A stretch of 64,000 nucleotides of DNA from Candidatus Omnitrophota bacterium (GTDB lineage: Bacteria > Omnitrophota > Gorgyraeia > Duberdicusellales > 4484-171), in assembly GCA_023227945.1 (NCBI GenBank), contig JALOCC010000001.1, positions 124,001-188,000 on the forward strand, given 5' to 3'. The notes beneath the pieces are model-generated. The model ran no database searches. It had not been told where the DNA came from and saw nothing but the letters and a program-made list of their open reading frames with translations. How positions within the stretch are numbered: position 1 is the stretch's first letter; every line of letters begins with the position of its first letter. Of this stretch, positions 60,321 to 64,000 are shown in pieces. A program made the position numbers and the translations under genes.

Positions 60321-60779
60321 ATGGAAGCAACTAACTTTTTGATACAGTTTAAAGATTTAGGGGCAGCTGCAGTGCTTGCGCTTAGCGCCGCAGGTTCTGC
60401 TCTTGGCGCGGGAGTAGCCGGGCTTGCCGCAATAGGCGCGTGGAAGAAGAGTTTCGCTCAAAATAAAAACGCCTCTTTCGCTATTGTTGCATTTGTCGGC
60501 GCGCCCCTTACTCAGACTATTTACGGAATGATTGTAATGAATAAAATCGTCGAACTCTCCTTGAAAGGAGTTTATGTATGGAGCGTCGGTATATTTTGCG
60601 GTTTAGCCATAGGCCTTTCTGCGTTATGGCAGGGAAAGGCTGCGGCAGTTGCCTGTGACGCATTGGGTGAAACCGAAAAAGGCTTTGCGAATTATATAAT
60701 AGTTTTAGGAATCATTGAAACGGTTGCTCTATTTGTAATGGCATTTTCTCTCGGATTGTTAGGCAGATTGGCAGGATAG
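60321..60779 (+). CDS. atpK: V/A-type ATPase subunit K (rotor ring), predicted sodium type
   Basis: A 152-residue double-hairpin proteolipid with four membrane helices. In the Enterococcus hirae Na+-ATPase the ion is held by Thr64, Gln65, Gln110 and Glu139; here Thr64 and Gln65 lie in APLTQTIYG, a glutamine at 104 in ALWQGKAA, and the ion-binding glutamate at 133 in GIIETVALF. This suggests that the pump moves sodium. The first hairpin lacks the glutamate, as in other K subunits. GGGAGGAG precedes the ATG. Last gene of the operon. Confidence 0.92.
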   Translation: MEATNFLIQFKDLGAAAVLALSAAGSALGAGVAGLAAIGAWKKSFAQNKNASFAIVAFVGAPLTQTIYGMIVMNKIVELSLKGVYVWSVGIFCGLAIGLSALWQGKAAAVACDALGETEKGFANYIIVLGIIETVALFVMAFSLGLLGRLAG

Positions 60780-60864
60780 GTTTTGTTTTTTAAGGCACTT
60801 CGAAAATATTTTCTCAGTGCCGCTAAAAAACAAGGAATAACCCTGGATAAAGTTCTTTTTTAGC

Positions 60865-60938
60865 GGGCGCATAGCTCAGCTGGTTAGAGCACTTCTTTTA
60901 CAAGGAAGGGGTCTAAGGTTCGAATCCTTATGCGCCCA
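60865..60938 (+). tRNA. tRNA-Val (anticodon TAC)
   Basis: Acceptor GGGCGCA/TGCGCCC, anticodon loop TTTACAA on CTTCT/GGAAG, T-loop GGTTCGAAT, discriminator A. CCA not encoded. A hairpin GGCACT...AGTGCC region lies between it and atpK. Confidence 0.93.
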
Positions 60939-60944
60939 TATAAT

Positions 60945-61033
60945 AGCTTTCAGCCATCAGCTATCAGCAATCAGCCCCTCCCAAGGGGCGCCCTTGAAGG
61001 GTGGCTGAAGACTGACGACTGATAGCTGAAAGC
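60945..61033. repeat. Inverted repeat, AGCTTTCAGCTATCAG family (before thrS)
   Basis: AGCTTTCAGCCATCAGCTATCAG is mirrored by CTGAAGACTGACGACTGATAGCTGAAAGC; a CCCTCCCAAGGGGCGCCCTTGAAGGG core sits inside. It ends eight bases before the thrS ATG. Confidence 0.9.
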
Positions 61034-61041
61034 GTAAAAAA

Positions 61042-62754
61042 ATGGATTTACAAACACTCAGGCATTCTTGTTCGCACATTATGGCCAGCGCGGTTAAGAA
61101 AATTTATCCGCAGGCAAAATTAGGTATTGGCCCGGCTATTGAAGGAGGCTTTTACTATGATTTTGAAATCCCCGGCGGCATAAAGGAAGAAGATTTAGGT
61201 AGAATTGAACAATTAATGCGCGAAGAAATCAACAAAAAATTACCTTTCGTTCATGAAGATTGGGAAAGCGAAAAGGCGATTGATTTTTTTAAATCTAACG
61301 GCGAAACTTTTAAGGTTGAGTTAATAAAAGATTTGGCGCAACCCAAAGTTTCTATATATAAGCACGGTGATTTTGTAGATTTGTGCAAGGGCCCGCATAT
61401 TGCCTCAACCAAAGAGGCAAAATATTTCAAAATACTTTCAACTTCAGGCGCTTACTGGAAAGGCATAGACTCAAATCCGCAGCTCGTGCGTATTTACGGT
61501 ACGGTATTTTTTACCAAAGAAGAATTAGAAGCTCATCTAAAGCTTCTGGAAGAGGCTAAGCTAAGAGATCACAGGACGCTCGGACGTGAGCTCGGGCTTT
61601 TTGAATTATTTTACAATGAAGCCGGAGCAGGCCTTGTGTTTTATTTGCCGGACGGCGCGCGCTTAAAAAGAATAATCGAAGACTGGGAAATCAAAGAGCA
61701 TTACCGGCGCGGATATAAAATGGTGCAAACTCCGCACATAATGGATAAGAAATTATGGCAGAAAAGCGGCCACCTTGATTACTATCAGGATTATATGTAT
61801 CCGGTAACCAAGGAAAATCAGGAATTTATTTTAAAGCCGATGAATTGCCCGGGGCATATACTGATTTATAAAGCAAGCCTTCGCAGCTGGAGAGAATTGC
61901 CTTTAAGAATGTTTGAACTGGGCACGGTTTATCGTTATGAAAAAAGCGGAGTGTTACACGGTTTACTTCGGGTAAGAGGCTTTACCCAGGATGACGCGCA
62001 TATATTTTGCAGAAAGGAAGATTTATACTCCGAAATAGAAGGAGTTTTGGATTTTGTAAAAGAAGCAATGAATAAATTCGGTTTTATTGATTTCACCGCG
62101 GAATTAAGCACGCGGCCGGAAAAATTTATCGGAGAAAAAGAAAATTGGGATGCCGCCGAAGGTATCTTGGAAGAAGTGCTTAAGAAAAAGAAGTTTAATT
62201 ACAAAATAAATCCGGGTGACGGAGCTTTTTACGGCCCCAAGATAGACATAAAACTTAAAGATGCTCTAAATAGAGAGTGGCAATGCGCAACTGTCCAGCT
62301 GGATTATGCTATTCCTGAAAGATTCGATTTAACCTATCGTGCTCCTGATGGGAAAGATACACGCGTGGTTATGATTCACCGCGTAATTTTAGGAAGCCTG
62401 GAGAGGTTTATCGCAACATTGATTGAGCACTACGCAGGTAAATTTCCTCTCTGGCTTTCTCCGGTTCAGGTGAGTGTTTTAAATATTACGGAAGATGTTG
62501 AGGCTTACGCTAAAGAAATAAAAGATATTTTAGAAAAAGAAAATATTCGCGTGGAAGTAGATTTACGTAATGAAACTTTGCAGAGAAAAATAAGAGAAAA
62601 AGAAATGCGTAAGGTGCCATATATGGTTATAGTCGGGAAGAAAGAACGCGATAGCAAACAGATTTCGGTACGGGCGAGAGGTATGCAGAATTTAGGCAAT
62701 ATGGATATGGAAAGCTTTTTGAATATCTTGAAAAAAGAAATAAAGGGAGCCTAG
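61042..62754 (+). CDS. thrS: Threonyl-tRNA synthetase lacking the N-terminal TGS domain
   Basis: Charges tRNA-Thr. It begins directly at the editing domain (LRHSCSHIMASAVKKIYP, with the HxxxH zinc-like pair, and later DLCKGPHI), followed by the class II catalytic core (PMNCPGHILIYK with the zinc Cys, RVRGFTQDDAHIFC, MIHRVILGSLERFIATLIEH) and the anticodon-binding domain ending VGKKERDSKQISVRARG. At 570 residues it lacks the roughly 60-residue TGS domain found in E. coli. Upstream of the ATG is repeat sequence with no in-frame TGS remnant and no ribosome site. Confidence 0.95.
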   Translation: MDLQTLRHSCSHIMASAVKKIYPQAKLGIGPAIEGGFYYDFEIPGGIKEEDLGRIEQLMREEINKKLPFVHEDWESEKAIDFFKSNGETFKVELIKDLAQPKVSIYKHGDFVDLCKGPHIASTKEAKYFKILSTSGAYWKGIDSNPQLVRIYGTVFFTKEELEAHLKLLEEAKLRDHRTLGRELGLFELFYNEAGAGLVFYLPDGARLKRIIEDWEIKEHYRRGYKMVQTPHIMDKKLWQKSGHLDYYQDYMYPVTKENQEFILKPMNCPGHILIYKASLRSWRELPLRMFELGTVYRYEKSGVLHGLLRVRGFTQDDAHIFCRKEDLYSEIEGVLDFVKEAMNKFGFIDFTAELSTRPEKFIGEKENWDAAEGILEEVLKKKKFNYKINPGDGAFYGPKIDIKLKDALNREWQCATVQLDYAIPERFDLTYRAPDGKDTRVVMIHRVILGSLERFIATLIEHYAGKFPLWLSPVQVSVLNITEDVEAYAKEIKDILEKENIRVEVDLRNETLQRKIREKEMRKVPYMVIVGKKERDSKQISVRARGMQNLGNMDMESFLNILKKEIKGA

Positions 62755-62756
62755 TA

Positions 62757-62824
62757 TGGCTCTCAGCTTTCAGGCGTCAGCTGCCAGCCGCTGAAAGCTG
62801 AAGACCGATAGCTGACAGCTTTTA
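62757..62824. repeat. Inverted repeat, AGCTTTCAGCTATCAG family (before infC)
   Basis: GGCTCTCAGCTTTCAGGCGTCAGCTGCCAG is mirrored by GCTGAAAGCTGAAGACCGATAGCTGACAGCTTT. It is followed by AAAAAGGAGGT and the infC GTG start. Confidence 0.88.
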
Positions 62825-62842
62825 AAAAGGAGGTACGAGCGA

Positions 62843-63346
62843 GTGAGGTATATAAGAGTTAACGAAAAGATATTTGCAAAAACCTTAAGGATCATTGGGC
62901 CAGAAGGAGAACAGCTTGGAATTTTTCCAAAAGAACTTGCGTTAAAAAAAGCAGACGAGGCAGAGCTTGACTTAGTAGAAGTTGCCCCTGCAGCAAATCC
63001 GCCGGTTTGCCGGATAATGGATTTTTCAAAATACCGCTATGAACAGGAAAAACGCGAGAGAGAAGTAAAGAAGCATCAAAAACAAGCCCAGCTTAAAGAA
63101 ATACGTGTGAGCCCCAGGATAGATATCCACGATTATGAAATAAAATTAAAGCATATAAAAGAGTTTCTTGAAAAAGGGCATAAAGTAAGAATAAGAATGC
63201 TGTTTCGTGGCAGAGAGCTTGCTCATAAAGACTTAGGAAACAGGGTAATCGCGAAACTCGTTCAGGATATAGAAAAAATAGGTAAAATCGATAAAGACCC
63301 GATAATGCTTGGTAGAGCACTGGTGATGGTATTGGGGCCGAAGTAA
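62843..63346 (+). CDS. infC: Translation initiation factor IF-3
   Basis: Binds the 30S subunit and checks start codon pairing. RVNEKIFAKTLRIIGPEGEQLGIF and PPVCRIMDFSKYRYEQEKREREVKK form the N domain and linker; LKEIRVSPRIDIHDYEIKLKHIKEFLEKGHKVRI and FRGRELAHKDLG form the C domain. At 167 residues it is complete. The start is a GTG at 62843 behind AGGAGGT; infC often uses a non-ATG start for autoregulation. First gene of infC-rpmI-(rplT). Confidence 0.95.
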   Translation: MRYIRVNEKIFAKTLRIIGPEGEQLGIFPKELALKKADEAELDLVEVAPAANPPVCRIMDFSKYRYEQEKREREVKKHQKQAQLKEIRVSPRIDIHDYEIKLKHIKEFLEKGHKVRIRMLFRGRELAHKDLGNRVIAKLVQDIEKIGKIDKDPIMLGRALVMVLGPK

Positions 63347-63428
63347 CACAAATTACCACGATGGTCTTTTACACGGTAGGTACGGTTGGAAAAATATTGT
63401 ATTTTGTATACCCCTTGCGCCCAAATAT

Positions 63429-63517
63429 CACGTAAATTTTCCTGGCCGTAGGCCGAGAAAATTTACGTGAAGCGCTTCGGGGTTAAATTTTGCGACTGCG
63501 TCGCAAAATTTAAGGAG
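63429..63517 (+). promoter_or_regulatory. Two hairpins leading into the rpmI ribosome binding site
   Basis: CACGTAAATTTTC (63429-63441) pairs with GAAAATTTACGTG (63457-63469). TTAAATTTTGCGAC (63483-63496) pairs with GTCGCAAAATTTAA (63500-63513), which merges into AAGGAG. The second hairpin has the same design as the one at 46004-46040. Confidence 0.8.
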
Positions 63518-63523
63518 TAAAAT

Positions 63524-63724
63524 ATGCCAAAGCTAAAAACAAAAAAAGCGTTCGCGAAAAGAGTAAAGGTTACAAAAAATAAAAAGATCCTTCGTTCAAA
63601 AGGAAGCAGGAGGCATCTTTTAAGCGCACGGAGTGAAAAAAGAAAAAGATTTTTACGCAAAAAAGCGCTTGTCGCTGGCGTAGACAGAATGGCGGTAAAA
63701 AGGTCATTGCCGTATTCATTCTGA
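63524..63724 (+). CDS. rpmI: 50S ribosomal protein L35
   Basis: Sixty-six residues starting MPKLKTKKAFAKRVKVTKNKKILRS, with the L35 signature KTKKAFAKR and the basic SRRHLLSARSEKRKRFLRKK. Component of the large ribosomal subunit. It follows infC after about 180 bases of hairpin sequence; the partner rplT is expected immediately beyond the window. Confidence 0.95.
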   Translation: MPKLKTKKAFAKRVKVTKNKKILRSKGSRRHLLSARSEKRKRFLRKKALVAGVDRMAVKRSLPYSF

Positions 63725-63725
63725 A

Positions 63726-64000
63726 ATGAAGCCAACATTTTTCCAAGCTGACTGTCGCAAGACAGGCGCGCAGGAAAAATGTTAGGCTGAATTTCACCCC
63801 GCCCTTTTGGCTGGGCGGATTTAAGGCTTCGCGGTATAGTGTTTAATTAGAGGATAGGTTCTGTTTCAGATTAAGTAATTATAGTTCCGCCAAAAGGGCG
63901 GGGTTTAATTCGCAGGCGGCATTGGCGCTGTTGTGCCAATGTCTATGACTTACGCTCGCAGATTCGCTCGCGTAAGTCATCTGCTCATTAAAGGAGGATA
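63726..64000. repeat. Inverted repeats and ribosome site before the next gene (expected rplT)
   Basis: AACATTTTTCC...GGAAAAATGTT is a variant of the ATGATGTGCT family. CCCCGCCCTTTTGGC (63797-63811) pairs perfectly with 63889-63903. ATGACTTACG/CGTAAGTCAT lies at about 63946-63980. The window ends in AAAGGAGGATA, a ribosome site for a gene just outside. Confidence 0.8.

Overview
The window is a bacterial chromosomal segment that spans the replication origin. The gene content points to a member of the PVC/Omnitrophota side of the tree: a compact V/A-type ATPase operon of the chlamydial type (E, DUF2764, A, B, D, I, K), a dnaA-dnaN-DUF721-gyrB-gyrA block, EndoQ and Mut7-C proteins, secreted TPR proteins, and a very large load of intergenic inverted repeats. 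Assignment to Candidatus Omnitrophota is an inference from gene order and style, not proven here.

Layout. Positions 1-14,000 are read almost entirely leftward: a sugar-nucleotide epimerase cut by the window edge, three secreted proteins (12-TPR protein, DUF6515-like protein, HtrA-TPR protease), a tRNA cluster (Asp, Val, Leu, Cys) with a LAGLIDADG homing endonuclease ORF wedged into it, then rpoZ, gmk, yicC, ndk, parB, parA, five parS sites, yidC, yidD and rpmH. rnpA is missing from its usual place. The strand switch at about 14.0-14.28 kb, with a strong rpmH promoter facing left and a dnaA promoter facing right, is the likely oriC. From dnaA onward nearly everything is read rightward: dnaN, a DciA-like DUF721 protein, gyrB, gyrA, a methyltransferase, tRNA-Glu with an amplified 3' end, a Doc-type toxin-antitoxin pair, glmS and rsmI.

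From 28 to 52 kb most of de novo pyrimidine synthesis is present but scattered: a textbook PyrR attenuator in front of pyrR-pyrB, then pyrC, carB, pyrK, pyrD and pyrF (carA and pyrE not seen), mixed with repair genes (EndoQ, mutM), a dCTP deaminase-like gene, a PabB-PabC fusion for folate, a secreted metallopeptidase and a glycosyltransferase. A small leftward island of poorly known genes (47.7-50.4 kb) interrupts the rightward order. The V-ATPase operon fills 53-61 kb; its K subunit keeps the residues that bind sodium in Enterococcus. The right end holds tRNA-Val, thrS, infC and rpmI, with the ribosome binding site of the next gene (expected rplT) at the last bases.

The most unusual property is that many gaps between genes are filled by different families of inverted repeats. 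They often end directly at the next start codon, several reach into the preceding gene and supply its last codons and stop, and pyrK appears to carry repeat-like tracts in frame. Two mosaic elements share outer arms but carry different cores, each seen in both orientations. The individual coding calls are mostly secure; the repeat observations are read directly from the sequence, while their mobility and function are unknown.
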